Origin: Toxorhynchites rutilus septentrionalis
Lineage: Eukaryota > Arthropoda > Insecta > Diptera > Culicidae
Assembly: GCF_029784135.1 (NCBI RefSeq)
Contig: NC_073745.1
Span: 41,062,420-41,126,419, forward strand
Length of the DNA: 64,000 nucleotides
Reading direction: 5' to 3'
Shown here piece by piece: positions 22,911 to 34,684 of the stretch. The position numbers and the translations under genes were made by a program. Under the pieces are notes generated by a model. That model saw only the letters and a list, made by a program, of their open reading frames with translations. It ran no database searches and had not been told where the DNA came from. Every line of letters begins with the position of its first letter. Position 1 is the first letter of the stretch.

Positions 22911-23616
22911 GACCAGTCTAGGGATACCATCTGGTCGGAGTTAAAAATCAGGACATCTGTTACAGCTACGATTATGACCAAACCATTATCATTATGTTGA
23001 GATATGAATAAATGAAAACACGTTGCATGTGATTCGCACTTCAAGTGACTAAAATACTCAAATATATTTATTTAATATTTATTTATTTATTTAATTTCGG
23101 GCGATCTGTGCGGTGAAAATACGGCGGAGATGATGGCTTCTATTCTGTACAAGTGCAGGAGATTTTTGGATGGGTTCCGAGTCATCAGACATCGTGCGCA
23201 ATAGTGTTCCTGAGGCAATCCATGGATTTGAGCTTTTGTGATCCATGAAACGTCCAAATCTTCTGAGGGATTTAATCTTTACACCACTTAATTTATCATG
23301 GGTTTGGAAGTGGTTTCCAATTGAATATTCCTGCAATGTTTCGGTGTTTGGATTCGAACTCTGAATGAAGACAGATGTAGGATCTCATGGGAGATGCAAC
23401 CGTCACTCTACACACTTTCAAAATGTTACTCACCAATAAAAAAGGTTTCACTTAAAAACCAAATACAATCAATTACTATTCGTCAGAGAAATAGAATTTA
23501 TTCTAAAAATCAGGACAAATGCAAGAATATGAAAAATAAATCAGGACCCCCCACATGAATCTCAAATTCAGGACATGTCCTGCTAAATCAGGACAGATGG
23601 TATCCCTAGACCAGTC
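22911..23616. mobile_element. hAT-type MITE with perfect 8-bp target duplication
   Basis: The element 22919-23608 (690 bp) has ends TAGGGATACCATCTG in inverted orientation and is flanked by GACCAGTC on both sides (22911-22918, 23609-23616). An 8-bp duplication with TAGGG-type ends indicates the hAT superfamily. The interior repeats ATCAGGACA near both ends and contains a SINE. No transposase. Confidence 0.9.
23062..23425 (-). mobile_element. tRNA-like SINE nested in the hAT MITE
   Basis: On the minus strand, GTGTAGAGTGACGGTTGC (A-box-like) is followed by CAGAGTTCGAATCC (B box) about 40 bp on, and the unit ends in TAAATAAATAAATAAATATT. That order and tail are typical of mosquito tRNA-derived SINEs. 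The target duplication is unclear. It inserted after the MITE, since the MITE ends and duplication lie outside it. Confidence 0.6.
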
Positions 23617-23639
23617 AGGTCCAGATCAGGACTGCCCAA

Positions 23640-24655
23640 TGGCGCACAATTTGATATTGTTGTAACATTAAGTTGTATCAAGGAGAAATTCCGATGAAAC
23701 TTCAGTTAGAGATTTTTATACTAATTTTAGCAACCTTTTATCATTATAAAGCACCTTTTTGAGTTTCAATGAAAAACAAAAAAAAGATTTAGAAACGTTT
23801 ACAAGTGAAAATGAGGTTGATAAAAGTTTCAACAAAATTTATACCAAATGTCTTTTACGAAGTATCATTTCAGAATTCAAATTTTGTCGAATATTTTTGG
23901 AAAAGTTTAGCAATTTAGCAGAATTCGATATAACTCAACCAAGTTTTATTGTTTTCAAATATTTTCCGTTAAATCGAAAACAAGCGTTATTTTGCCACAA
24001 GTACTGTTAAATCTTTTTTCACATTTTAAATAGTTTTTTGCAAACAATTCAATATATCTGAGCGTTTTCTATTATTATAACAAATATTGATGTTTGTAGC
24101 CATTCTACATAAAAATATCAGGGGATTTTATCATTTATGCGAAAAATAACTTTTCATTCGATATTTCGCATAGTATCAGCATAATCGAATGTAAAATATA
24201 AAATGTGTAGATTCCACAATCGAAAAAATCTGGTATCAGCTGTCACTGACGGTCTGTCTTAGGACCATCAAAAAAGACGATTAGAGGAAAAGTTATTGTT
24301 TTGGAAGGAAAACATAAATATCGAACAAAAGAGTCTGTTCCGAGCTCGGGGTAGAATGTTTTCCTAAACACTCCGATTTATGGAACAAGTCGCAAAGTCC
24401 TCGAGTGGTACACGCACTTGGAAGATGGATGTTGTGAAAAGTAACGCCAAACTTCTTATAATAGTTTATTATAGATAGATATATATTTAGATAGAGTTTC
24501 TTAGCGGAGTTCCAGAGTGATGAGTAGAGATGAGAGTGATTGATTGAAGCTTCCTGGTCCATCATTTTTCCATCCAGTTCTAGTCTTTGACGACTTCCAT
24601 ATATTGTTAAAAAATCTGTCTATTATGTATGTTTACATACATAACACTGTTATAT
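23640..24655. other. AT-rich non-coding DNA
   Basis: No gene recognised. The ORF at 23759-24010 (+) is AT-rich and motif-free. Confidence 0.4.
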
Positions 24656-24660
24656 TTCAA

Positions 24661-26129
24661 TCAAACATAATTAAAGAATCAAGTACTCGACAATCCAACA
24701 ATACAGTAAACAAAATATGCACCAGTATTTTGAATTTTACCGCCATAATACAGACAACAGAAATGCCGACATACAAATAATAACCGTAGCACGCGACTCC
24801 CTTCTCATTGTGAATTGTAAACATACTACCAAAATAATTTTGAATCAACAATAAACAAGAAGCTTCAACCCACACGGTTTGTACAACAACCTTCAATGAT
24901 AAATCAGCGGAAGAAAATAACTAGCTCTAACAATGAAAAGCAGCTTTTCTTCGGATAGTTTTAAGCTTGGATTGTAACTTCAATAAACCAATAAAAAAAT
25001 AGGAACGAATACTACAGAATCCGTAATCGAGAATGGCCTTATTCAATATTCATTTTCTTTGTTTTGTTTATTTTTATGTACTGGTTCGTCTACACCTAAA
25101 CTTTGAGCACCAAATTAGCGTTGACAGAAAACATTTCATCTTCGGAAGAACAAATGCTTTTTCGTGTGCTGAAGGGAGAAATGAACAAATAAAAGATTAA
25201 TCGTTTTGAGTTCAATGCTTCAGTTGAAGGCTTTCGTATAGTCCTAGTGTTGTGAAAAAAAGTTTTAGGAAAAGAGAGAAGCCACAGAAAACCAAATCCA
25301 TAGACGCTATTCCGATTTAGTTGAAGTCTCGGAACTCAATTGATACAATGTGTATTATATGTATTATGTGCACGAATTTTGGTTTCAGATTGAATTCTCA
25401 ATTCGCATTCAGACCGGAGGACTTTTTCGTTGAAGGAAACACTTCCAACTTTGATCTCTGTTTGGCTGTGAGGGAGAAGCTTCGAAGAATCACTAAGATT
25501 CCGAGATAAAAAAAATAGCCGATGGGTAATTGGAAAATGTGTAATCGGGGAACATGCAATTAGAAGATTTCGAAATCGATTAATCGGGAGAAATATTAAA
25601 TATCACTATTGGCTCCCAAATATTGGAAGTATGAAAAAAAATAAATATAAAATAAAAATAAATCGAAGGAAAATCGTCATATTCTGCTAGGTTTGCTTTT
25701 CCGTTATAAGTCTCCCCAATAGGATAGAAAAAGGACAAAGAAACGTCGATAGCAGCACTTCACTTGTTATTGAAACATGTTTTGAAAGTCATGAGTAAGT
25801 TTAACATTCAACACTAATGTTGAAGCCTAAAACTATCCAAAGAAAAGCTTCTTTTCATTGTTAGAGCTAGTTATTTCCTACCGCCGATTTATCATTGAGG
25901 GTTGTTGTACAAACCGTGTGGGTTGGAGCTTCTCGTTTATTGTTGATTCAAAATTATTTTGGTAGTATGTTTACAATTCACAATGAGAAGAGAATCGCGT
26001 ACCACGGTTATTATTTGTTTGTTGGCATTTCTGTTGTCTGTTTGATGGCGGTAAAATTCAAAATACTGGTGCATATTCTGTTCACTGTATTGTTTGATTG
26101 TCGAGTACTTCATTCTTCAATTGTGTTTA
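24661..26129. repeat. Large inverted repeat, about 310-bp arms and 850-bp spacer
   Basis: The left arm 24661-24972 and right arm 25822-26129 are reverse complements at high identity, including ACTATCCRAAGAAAAGC, AAACCGTGTGGGTTG and GATTGTCGAGTACTT. Each arm, read outward from the spacer, is open for about 80 codons, but the differences between arms change amino acids freely, so the ORF is not under selection. It may be a foldback element or two inverted copies of one repeat. Confidence 0.8.
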
Positions 26130-26642
26130 AAAACAAATAAAGGGAAATATAAAGGTTCAATAAACTATAAAATAATTGTTGTTTATGCAGAATATTCGTA
26201 CCTTCGTTATGTTGTGTTTAAAATGTGCTGTTCTTGTCATATCCAACATGGATCTCATCAAAACTCATTGCAGTGTTCTACATATCAGTAACTAAGTTCG
26301 GAAATAAGGTCTGCATTTGACAGATATCAAGGGATTGAATTATCACACTGCTGAATTCTTAATGATTCGAAAGTTGTTCAAATTTTCTATCGTTGATATT
26401 GCAAACGATAGTTAACCAAACCCCAAAAAACATCCTAAAATTAACTCATATCAATAGTCACGATTGAGAATATCCATATGCTGATCTTTATTATTTTTAA
26501 ATGGGAAAGTAATGTATGTGACGTAGCTTTAATAGATAAAGTATGAACCGACGAAAATTTCTGTATATCAATAAGGTTCAATGCATAGTTAACTTTTAGC
26601 ACAATACTCGAATAGAAACAAGAAAAAATATAGTCCCCTTTT

Positions 26643-28132
26643 AATGTGTTGGTAAGTAGGGGATCGAGCTAAATTTTCACTCCGGATTCATGAGTTCATA
26701 TCATGAATTCATCTCCATGCAGGTTGATCCTTCTTCGTATATTCCCAACCGTGTTTGTTTCCCTGACTACATCAATTCCTCTGTGCATTTTGATCTGTCC
26801 ATGAAGCAAGATATCCATGGATATTCAGATTACCAACGATCGAGGATCGCTCCAACGATCTTCGATGAAAAGTATGGGGGTATCAATTGTGATAATATGT
26901 ACTTTACTGATGGGTCCACTATAAACGAGTCCACAGGATTTGGAGTGTTCAACGAATTTTTTAGCACCTCACACAGTCTTCAGAATCCTTGCTCAGTGTA
27001 TATTGCTGAATTGGCAGCAATACATTGGGCGCTGGACAGCGTCGCCTCACGACCTGTTGAACACTATTACATTGTAACGGATAGTCTTAGCTCTGTCGAA
27101 GCTATCCGTTCAGTGAGGCCGGAAAAGCACTCGCCGTACTTCCTTGAGAGAATACGACAAATTTTGAGTGCTTTATCCAGACGCTGTTATGTCATTACCT
27201 TTGTTTGGGTCCCTTCACATTGCTTAATTCTGGGTAATGAGAGGGCTGACTCATTAGCAAAGGTAGGTGCAATTGAAGGCGATATTTATCAGCGTCAAAT
27301 CGCCTTCAATGAATTTTATTCTTTAGTCCGCAAAAATACCATAGTTAACTGGCAACGCAAATGGAACGAAGATGAATTGGGCCGGTGGCTCCACTCGATT
27401 ATCCCTAAGGTTAGCCTTAAACCATGGTTCTAAAGTCTGGACTTGAGTCGGGACTTTATTCGCACCTTCTCCCGACTCATGTCCAATCACTGTTCGTTAG
27501 ATGCGCTACTCTTTCGTATTAATCTTGCCGACAACAATCTTTGTGTTTGTGGCCAAGGTTACCACGACATCGAGCACGTTGTTTGGTCGTGCGAGCTGTA
27601 TCTTGTCGCCAGATCGAATTTAGTAGTCACCCTTCGGGCCCGAGGAAGGCAGCCCATGGTGCCAGTGAGAGATGTGTTGGCTCGGATAGACCTTGATTAC
27701 ATGTCCCAAATATATGTATTCCTTAAAGCTATCGATCTTCGTGTGTGATTGTCCTTATACCCTTAGTTTTTCCTTTTCCTTTTCCTTTGTGAGAGATCGG
27801 ATCCCTTCTTAAGAATAAGATGAAATGTAAATACATATTAGATATAAGATAGGTTTAAGAATTGAGTGTGATGAGTGTGATTGAGAGTGTGAGTGTGATC
27901 ATTGTCAACATATCCTCATATCCCCTCCTTTTCCTGAAGAAAATATGTCACCCTTCTAAACTCGAGTTGACCGCGAGTAATCGGTTTCCTATATTATTAA
28001 CATTAGAATTAAGGAAAAATGTATATATACTAGTAACAATACAGTAAGGAGTTCGGCTCCTTTAAACCTATGTAACTGAGCTTGTAAAAATAAACGATTT
28101 AAATAAAAAAATAAAAAAAAATGTGTTGGTAA
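26643..28132 (+). mobile_element. 5'-truncated I-clade-like LINE with 13-bp target duplication
   Basis: AATGTGTTGGTAA is repeated exactly at 26643-26655 and 28120-28132. Between them lie an RNase H domain, a C-terminal zinc motif, a 3' untranslated region containing GACCGCGAGTAATCGG, and an A-rich tail (28101-28119). Endonuclease and reverse transcriptase are missing through 5' truncation, normal for target-primed insertion. The exact duplication suggests a fairly recent insertion. Confidence 0.9.
26690..27745 (+). pseudogene. I-clade LINE ORF2 C-terminus: RNase H and CCHC motif
   Basis: The frame includes YFTDGST, AELAAIHWAL, TDSLSSVEA and NERADSLA, supplying the D, E, D, D residues of RNase HI, plus VWVPSHC. 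It then runs through NWQRKWNEDELGRWLHSIIP to KPWF. A TAA at 27431-27433 interrupts; the same frame resumes as SLDLSRDFIRTFSRLMSNH and reaches a C-x-C-x7-H-x4-C zinc motif (CVCGQGYHDIEHVVWSC), ending ARIDLDYMSQIYVFLKAIDL. Related proteins usually have a charged residue at the stop, so a single substitution (AAA or AAG to TAA) is the simplest explanation. Otherwise the segment is intact, but it is a 5'-truncated fragment and cannot act alone. RNase H content favours the I clade over Jockey proper. Confidence 0.85.
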
Positions 28133-28580
28133 TAAAACTGCAATCCAAATGGGTACCTCGAATAACCCATAGCAATGTAATCGAACCTCGTATTGACTGT
28201 CTAGACATGATATCAACCAAAAAAATATTCCTCGCAGATATTGGTAATACAACAAAAACCATAACTATCATCATACCATAATCATGTCGTACAGTTGTCC
28301 TGCTCCTAATTAACTTCAAGCGCTGAATTCGTCGAAAATTTCCACCGAAGATTTTCTTCCGGCAGGAATTTTATAATTACACAAACTTACACACTCACAC
28401 GTACGTACGCACACAGAACTAGTACACCAGTATACTTCAGTTAACAGCAATATCCATTTAGGCTCCTTTCCGGAAGTTCACACCTTTCCTCAGTATTAGC
28501 TTTTATTATATTTGAAAATATTGCCTGCGAACAGAATTCAGCTGTTCGAAACTTCTCACAAACAACTCTTTCCTTTCGCT
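28133..28580. other. Non-coding flank
   Basis: No gene recognised. A short CA/GTAC-rich tract lies near 28380-28420. Confidence 0.4.
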
Positions 28581-28589
28581 CCCTCTCTC

Positions 28590-30265
28590 TCCCTTTAGCG
28601 TTTGACGTTTAGATGTCAACGGCGACAGGAGCAGCAGCAGCTTCTCGGGACTACTTTCAAAAGGCACATCGAAGTATCACAACTTTTTCTTTTACTCTGT
28701 ATTATAAATGAACTAATTTTTAACTACGATTGTCGCTGCTGTAAGCGATTCACTAAACTGTTGCGGGTTGCGAAAAACACGGCGGTTACATATGTTGGAG
28801 AGAGGAAAGCACTAAGCACTAAGGAAATGGTTTTTTTTTCGATTACGATTCGTAAGGCGATTGCCAGGTGTGGGAGGAAAACGAACCGAGAGTTATCGCA
28901 CACACAGTGCTTGGAAAGGATAGATACGTGGAGTTAATATCTATTTGTTCCCTTTGATGGAACGACTAATTTGACCTAGCTACGGTTTTGTGATTAATTA
29001 ATTGCGAGTGTCACTTTTGGAAACATTTACACAGTTGGATTCAGTCACGATTTGATTCACCCTCGATCTAGCGGAGGTTTGCTGGTAAAGATCGAACTGG
29101 ACGCTGCGGCATTCCACACTTGTTGGCGTTCATCGCGGTTATCCGACCTATCCGATGGCGGTAATTTGATAAAAACAGTCCGATACGGTGCGCTGCTGTG
29201 GGTTAATTAGACGCGTGGATCTGAGGCAAGCCTAACGAAAAAGCGTCGCGGACGCCCCGAAATGTGTACACACTCGCGCGTATCTCCCCGAAAAGTTGGG
29301 CGGGCGGTAGATGAAATCGGTGGCAGCGGTTTCACACTGGCGGCTAGCTTGCATCCAAAGCATCCACGGCGGCAGCGGTAGCGATTATCACTGACAAACA
29401 CAAAGTCCAAAAAACACTTGGCAATGGTAGAAATTCGCGCGCGCCTGCCGCAATATCTGCTACTCTACAAGAAGCAACAAGAGGCCACAAGTTGCCTGCC
29501 AAAAGCCAAACACAGACACACGAGAGCGAGCGGAAAAAAAACAACGAACGAAGGCCCGTCGTCGTAAAAGGAGAGCGCACTGGAATTGGTCTGCGCAATC
29601 GATAGATTGAAACTGGTGGGTTTCAGGTGAAGCTTCAGGGTATTCGGCGCCTGTAAAAATTTTCCCTGCATCCAACATGTGCACATCTACACACAGCTTC
29701 ATGTGGCCTGTATACAACAGCATAAGCAACAGCAAAACCAGGAGATAAAAACGGCAGCAGTGGCAGTGGCAGTGGTACATGGGGTTCAACCAGCCAAAGC
29801 GAAACCGACCCACACACAGGCACACACTCTGACCAGCCTTATGGCTTACGGCTCAGCAACAAAAGCGAGTCAGAATACGCCTCTGGAAACGCCTACTCTC
29901 CCCACTCACGGAGAATTTTACAGGCTATGCGATGCTATCTCTCGCTGGGTAAGTATCTACTTCTCACTCTACCGGTCGCACTCGAACGAAGCGGAGTGAG
30001 CAGAAGCCATCTCACTCTCGTAGTAATATCCCCACAGCATCGCATCGATGCGACTCGGCTCGGATCACACACACAGTCGGTGCGTTCTATGCTGTGCGGC
30101 GACATATCATTCCCTGCTGCTCTATGTACACGCAGGATACGACCGATGCTACCGGCAGACGGTAGAGTCAACTGAGCGAAGGGAAATCGGCCGATGGGAG
30201 AGAATGAAATTTACGCAATCTGAGCTGGTGTTGGTGAGTGTCGCAGAAGCTGGTTAGATTTGCCT
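28590..30265 (+). other. GC-rich island, possible 5' exon or promoter of a host gene
   Basis: This block is markedly GC-richer than its surroundings, repeat-poor, with CAG/CAA-type runs (29715-29775) and GGCAGTGGCAGTGGCAGTGG near 29760. CTGG|GTAAGTATC at 29949 is a strong-looking 5' splice donor on the plus strand, and TCAGTC at 29041 could be an initiator. ORFs 29679-29999 (+) and several minus ORFs have no domains. It could be a non-coding first exon, an enhancer or chance; I make no gene call. Confidence 0.3.
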
Positions 30266-30470
30266 GATAAGCTTTCATCGGTCATCATAAGCTTATCCGT
30301 GATGGAATGACAGAAAAAACTAAATAAAATTTGATCTACAGAGCTGTTAAAATGGCGCTTGTGAAACTACTCTCAAGTATTCTTATTAAGACTGTTTGAG
30401 TTTTAATAAATCAGACAATCAAATGAAGCACAGTACAGAAAATAATACAGAAATGGTATCAGAAAAAAAA
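30266..30470. other. Non-coding; short hairpin at 30268-30302
   Basis: GATAAGCTT and AAGCTTATC form a 9-bp inverted repeat. Nothing else assignable. Confidence 0.4.
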
Positions 30471-30475
30471 TTTGA

Positions 30476-31491
30476 GGGGTTGTATCCGAGACACGACCGC
30501 TTAGGACATAGGACTACGCAATCTTTTTTTTTTTGACGTAGACCTACGTCTTTCAGGAAGGGTGCCAAATCAGAAAACAGGTCACGTTTTTATGAAATAA
30601 AGTTAACGTTAATAACTGTTTTCACTGAGAACGAATTCTCATGATTTGCATACCAATTGAATCGGAATTTCTCTACGATTTGTTTGATATGCTATACATT
30701 ACAATTGGCTAATCTCTAAACGGTTTAAATTCATGAAAACTGGAAGAACTTTCTTTTTTCCCATACATTTGTTCTGCCGATTTGTGTGCTAACCCTACCC
30801 GTATTTCGAATGCTCATAACTCGAACATTTCTTAACAGATCGGAAATATATTTGCATCAAGTGATAGGAAATATTTCTGCGCGTCTATCACAATTAATAA
30901 AATTTTATTTTTCATGAGATGAACAATTGAATAACTGTAAAATGTCAAGCGTTATCTTAACGCCCTAACTGCCAAGTTTCGATAGGCCCGATTTACGGTT
31001 TCCCCAACACAGACTTCGAAATCGATGTACCGGTGGAAATCCGCTTTGCAAATATACATGTAAGTCGGGGGTATTTTTGATCCCACCCAGCTGTGTTTCC
31101 CTAACACGGAATTCAAAATCGCGTGCCTGGGGGAATCCGCTTTGCAAATATACATGCAAGTCGGGGGTAATTTTTAGCGTTGAGTACTTTTGTACTCGCT
31201 TTGTACTGGGAAGCTTGGAAAAATCGTCATTTCAGATGCTAAAGGTGAATGAACTTTCGAGGTTCGAGAACTACGTAAACATGAGATGTGTAATAATTCC
31301 AGAGGGAAATGTAAAATACAATGATCGTTTGACAATTTTTCCGTTCAAATATTTTGGCACAAGAACATAATCTATTACAAAAATTTCGATGCATTCTAAA
31401 ATAATATTCAAAGTGGTAAACAAGTGGATTCCATTGTATAATTTCGTAGTTCTACGTCGGAAATATGCGGTCGTGTCCTAGATACAACCCC
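30476..31491 (+). mobile_element. R1-related element with 25-bp terminal inverted repeats
   Basis: The left end GGGGTTGTATCCGAGACACG (then ACCGC) and the reverse complement of the right end, GGGGTTGTATCTAGGACACG (then ACCGC), are inverted repeats; TTTGA and TTTAA flank them and may be a 5-bp target duplication. Just inside are ACGTAGACCTACGTC at left (about 30537) and GACGTAGAACTACG at right. The middle (30800-31180) shares leader and two TTTCCCYAACACRGA tandem units with the R1 copy at 44.9 kb. Non-coding, about 1.0 kb. Confidence 0.75.
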
Positions 31492-31499
31492 TTTAAATT

Positions 31500-32335
31500 T
31501 TTTTAACTTGTTGGTTTATCATTTCGGGTATTATTTGCGAATATGTCTAAATCCCATAAATAACTCTTTAGTTAAAAGTTCCGGGGCCCTGAAAAGTGTT
31601 AATGGCTTGCGTGATTTGGTGAATCATTTCGAGAAGCAACGATTCTTTCTTGCCTTTGCGAGAACAATAGACTAATTGGTCATATGTGGCTATTCGTTTC
31701 TTTATATTAAGCACGCATTGCACTGGGTATTCAACGAGAGGCATCTTTCGTGCTTCGCCATTCAACAAGCATCAAAAACGCGTCTTACAGATGCACACAG
31801 TTGCAGCGATAAAAATGAAACATCGCGAGAATGACCGTTTATGAAAAATCGTTTCTTGACTCTCGGTCAAAACCATCAACAAAGCTAGGCACTTGTTGAA
31901 TCAAAACAGAGCCGATGCGCACGAGAGCAAATACGAATGGCAATTAAACGCTAGCGACAGCTTACTTACTATGCAATGGTGGAGTTTACTTCGCAAATAT
32001 TCTCTTTTCGCTATCTCCCTTCGTTGTTTCTATTCTAGCGGCTGCATAAGTTGCCCGTTATTGACAGCTCTGTTCGGGAAAGAACACACATGGACAGAAC
32101 AAATATATGGATAAAAGGGGATTGCTTCCAATTTGCATCAATTTAAACCATATACAGACTATGGGATTGTAATGTATAGCATATCAAACAAATCTTAGAA
32201 AGTTTCCGATTCGATTGGTATGCAAATCGTTAGAATCCGTTCGCAGCAAAAATTTTGTTTCATAAAAACGTGACCTGTTTTCTGATTTGGCACCCTTAAT
32301 GTAAGACGTAGTCCTACGTCGAAACCTTGTTGATA
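31500..32335 (-). mobile_element. R1-related partial element, inverted
   Basis: The reverse complement of 32330-32040 follows 30530-30790: the palindrome GACGTAGGACTACGTC (about 32305-32320), GGGTGCCAAATCAGAAAACA, GGTCACGTTTTTATGAAA. The left boundary is uncertain. An ORF at 31768-31568 (-) has no recognisable motif. With the preceding element this makes an inverted pair about 1.8 kb apart. Confidence 0.55.
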
Positions 32336-32339
32336 TCAT

Positions 32340-32980
32340 CGCGGTAGTTCGGTAGTGCCTGGTGACTATAATGAACTTAGTCAAAACAAAAAACCTGCAG
32401 TATTATAGCGATCGATGATTTCGTTGACCTATAACCCTTGATTCTTAAATCATGCTCTAAATATTGTCCGGAAAAATACGTATCGGTTCTAAGAATCAAA
32501 TCATAATATGGTGCACGTTTTTTTCCATAATATTTAAGCATCTTTCACGCAACTTTAGAATTCCATTCTCTCAAAACTTCTATGTTTTATCTTCAAAAAA
32601 CTGGACAAACTGCTTTTTTGCTACACAATGAGTTGAAGTTCTTATAGGAATCTTAACAGTTGGTAATCTAAAGATACAATATCTGGTGAGTAAGACCAGT
32701 GGGGTCTCAGTAGCACCCTGGAAGCGTTCTGGATTCTAATACGATCAGCTGCGAAAAGTACTTGTTGGAATTCATCGAGACTAGTTGCTTGGTAGAAGCT
32801 CATAATACAGATTTTTCCTACATTTTTCCTACGCGCCAATACTATTACTTCTATTCACTTGTTCAAGATTTTTTCAACTCAACATTATTTGAAAGAATTG
32901 CCCTTAACAATTCGCTACAAATATATATTTAAGTTGCGTTTATGGAAAAAATCGCTGATTTCCGGTAAAATAAACCCTTT
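32340..32980. other. AT-rich non-coding DNA
   Basis: Nothing recognised. Confidence 0.4.
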
Positions 32981-32984
32981 TTTT

Positions 32985-33290
32985 CCAAAATATATATTTT
33001 ATTAAGGCGCATATGGCGTTAGCCTGGCGGGGGCCGGGAGTTCAATATTTTGACAACTTTTGTCTTACGACTATGTTAGTAATATGTAATCGATTACTCG
33101 CGGTTGGCTCGAGGTTAGTATTACCAAGTTTCTCATAATTGGAATGTTGCAGTCTCCAGTATTCTGTATTTGTGACCGACACGGGATACTTCCTATTGGG
33201 GTGCAACTGATCATTAATCAGCGACGCCCCCTAGTCTGCACCTCATATCAATCGTGGTGCATCTCTCTTGACTCGAGGAATCCAGGGTAG
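32985..33290 (-). mobile_element. I-type LINE 3' end fragment
   Basis: On the minus strand, CTCGAGCCAACCGCGAGTAA (then TCG) matches the 3' untranslated motif of the LINE at 26.6-28.1 kb (CTCGAGTTGACCGCGAGTAA). It is followed by CCGGCCCCCGCCAGGC and an AT-rich tail. Upstream (33345-33250) the minus strand is open and starts ATGACAACTCTACACAAACTG, the same sequence that forms the neighbouring hairpin. 5'-truncated. Confidence 0.55.
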
Positions 33291-33292
33291 AA

Positions 33293-33390
33293 TAGTCACT
33301 GGGCGGTACAATCTTCAGTTTGTGTAGAGTTGTCATGTTATAGCTCATGACAACTCTACACAAACTGAAGATTGTACCGCCCAGTGACTA
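33293..33390. repeat. Perfect 45-bp hairpin with 8-base loop
   Basis: The arm 33293-33337 begins TAGTCACTGGGCGG and ends GAGTTGTCATG; the arm 33346-33390 is its exact reverse complement. The loop is TTATAGCT. No mismatch in 45 bp. The arm belongs to the adjacent LINE fragment, so this is probably an inverted duplication made during or after its insertion. Confidence 0.95.
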
Positions 33391-34680
33391 CCCTTCTTCC
33401 TATGTATTAACACTATGTTGTATTCTTTAATCTGATTGAGTCAAATACTATCGAGTCGTGCAAATGTTTCAACCTTGGATTGCAGAAGGCAAAAGTTGAT
33501 TTCTTTCGGATTGCGATGCGTCAAATATGTTCGGGTTCCGGAATATGGGTTGAAACGTAGTTCATACATTGTAGCGTTTTTCGTACACATGCTTCACCAG
33601 GTGCACATGAACGGTGATGTCAGACATCTGTAGCGAATCTATTAATTCAAGTGTCGAGTGCTGAGGATTGTTCTTGATAAGTGTGAGCATTTGGTTGTCA
33701 TCAGTAGCAGCATGGACTTTCCTGACAACCCAATAGAAGCGTAATACAAAAATTATCAGATAATATTAAAGAAAAACATCATTGTAAGAAACAGATCTTT
33801 AGAGATACGTCCCGTGCGCCCATGGAAGAATTTCTTGTTCGTTTCAATTTTTGGGAAAGCCTTGGGAGTGGTTGAAAAATAGAAAAGAATCAGTTTTGTC
33901 ATCAAGAACGGAAGCTGAATCGAAACCCGCACTCAAGTCGAGATTTTCAATACTACGAAAATTCCAACAATTATCTTTGGGTGGCTTTATCCTGACGGAA
34001 TTCAAGATCCTCTATATCCGATTGGAATAAATGGATCGATTCCAGTTTATGTGCGTTTCAGTAATTTGAAAAGATATGAATGTTTGACCGGACAGCACTC
34101 TCAGGCAAGTCAGTCTTTTTTATGATGAATACAGAGTATTCAAGGTGTGTGTAAAGTTTAAAAAGCATGTAAATACAAAGCAGATCTCAGTCCTTTTTGA
34201 TTACAAACATGAATTTTTTGCTTTAAAAAATATTTAATGTGTTCACGTGGACATTATCTAAAGCCCCTCCCACTTCACCGTGGACAAGCGTTTCCGTAAC
34301 CCCTACTCTCTCTAAAGTTGTCCACGTGGTATGTGGGCAGTCCCTAATTTTGCATCGAATAATGCAAACTCAAAAATTTTACAGTTTAAATAAGGAACCA
34401 TTTCTTAAGTTAAGAGTAAGGCTTTTATTTTTTTATATCCAACAGTGAACATCTAACATCAACAATACATTATGATATGCAACTCGGAATTTTTGATTGG
34501 CTCTTTGTACTACTTTCAGCCGAAATAAGTTTTATATTAATTGAGATTTTGCCATAAAATATTCAGAATGGAGAGACAAATCTACCGTACTAGTGATCAA
34601 TGATTTTCAAAACATATTCCTTTTGGAGTAGTAGATATGAGCGCCGGACAGAAATTTTCAAACAAATATGCTATCCCAAG
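33391..34680. other. Non-coding, no gene recognised
   Basis: CACGTGGACATTAT at about 34244 and GTCCACGTGG at about 34320 form an inverted pair around a C-rich segment, a motif pair that looks repeat-derived. No other feature. Confidence 0.4.
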
Positions 34681-34684
34681 AAAA

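Noticed and set aside
24657..24896. 79-codon ORF conserved at 25895-26140
   Set aside because: The similarity is the inverted repeat itself; substitutions alter amino acids freely, so no protein constraint is visible.
29460..29825. Cys-rich minus-strand ORFs
   Set aside because: Three overlapping frames are open in the same GC-rich sequence, so composition explains them; no signal or domain was convincing.
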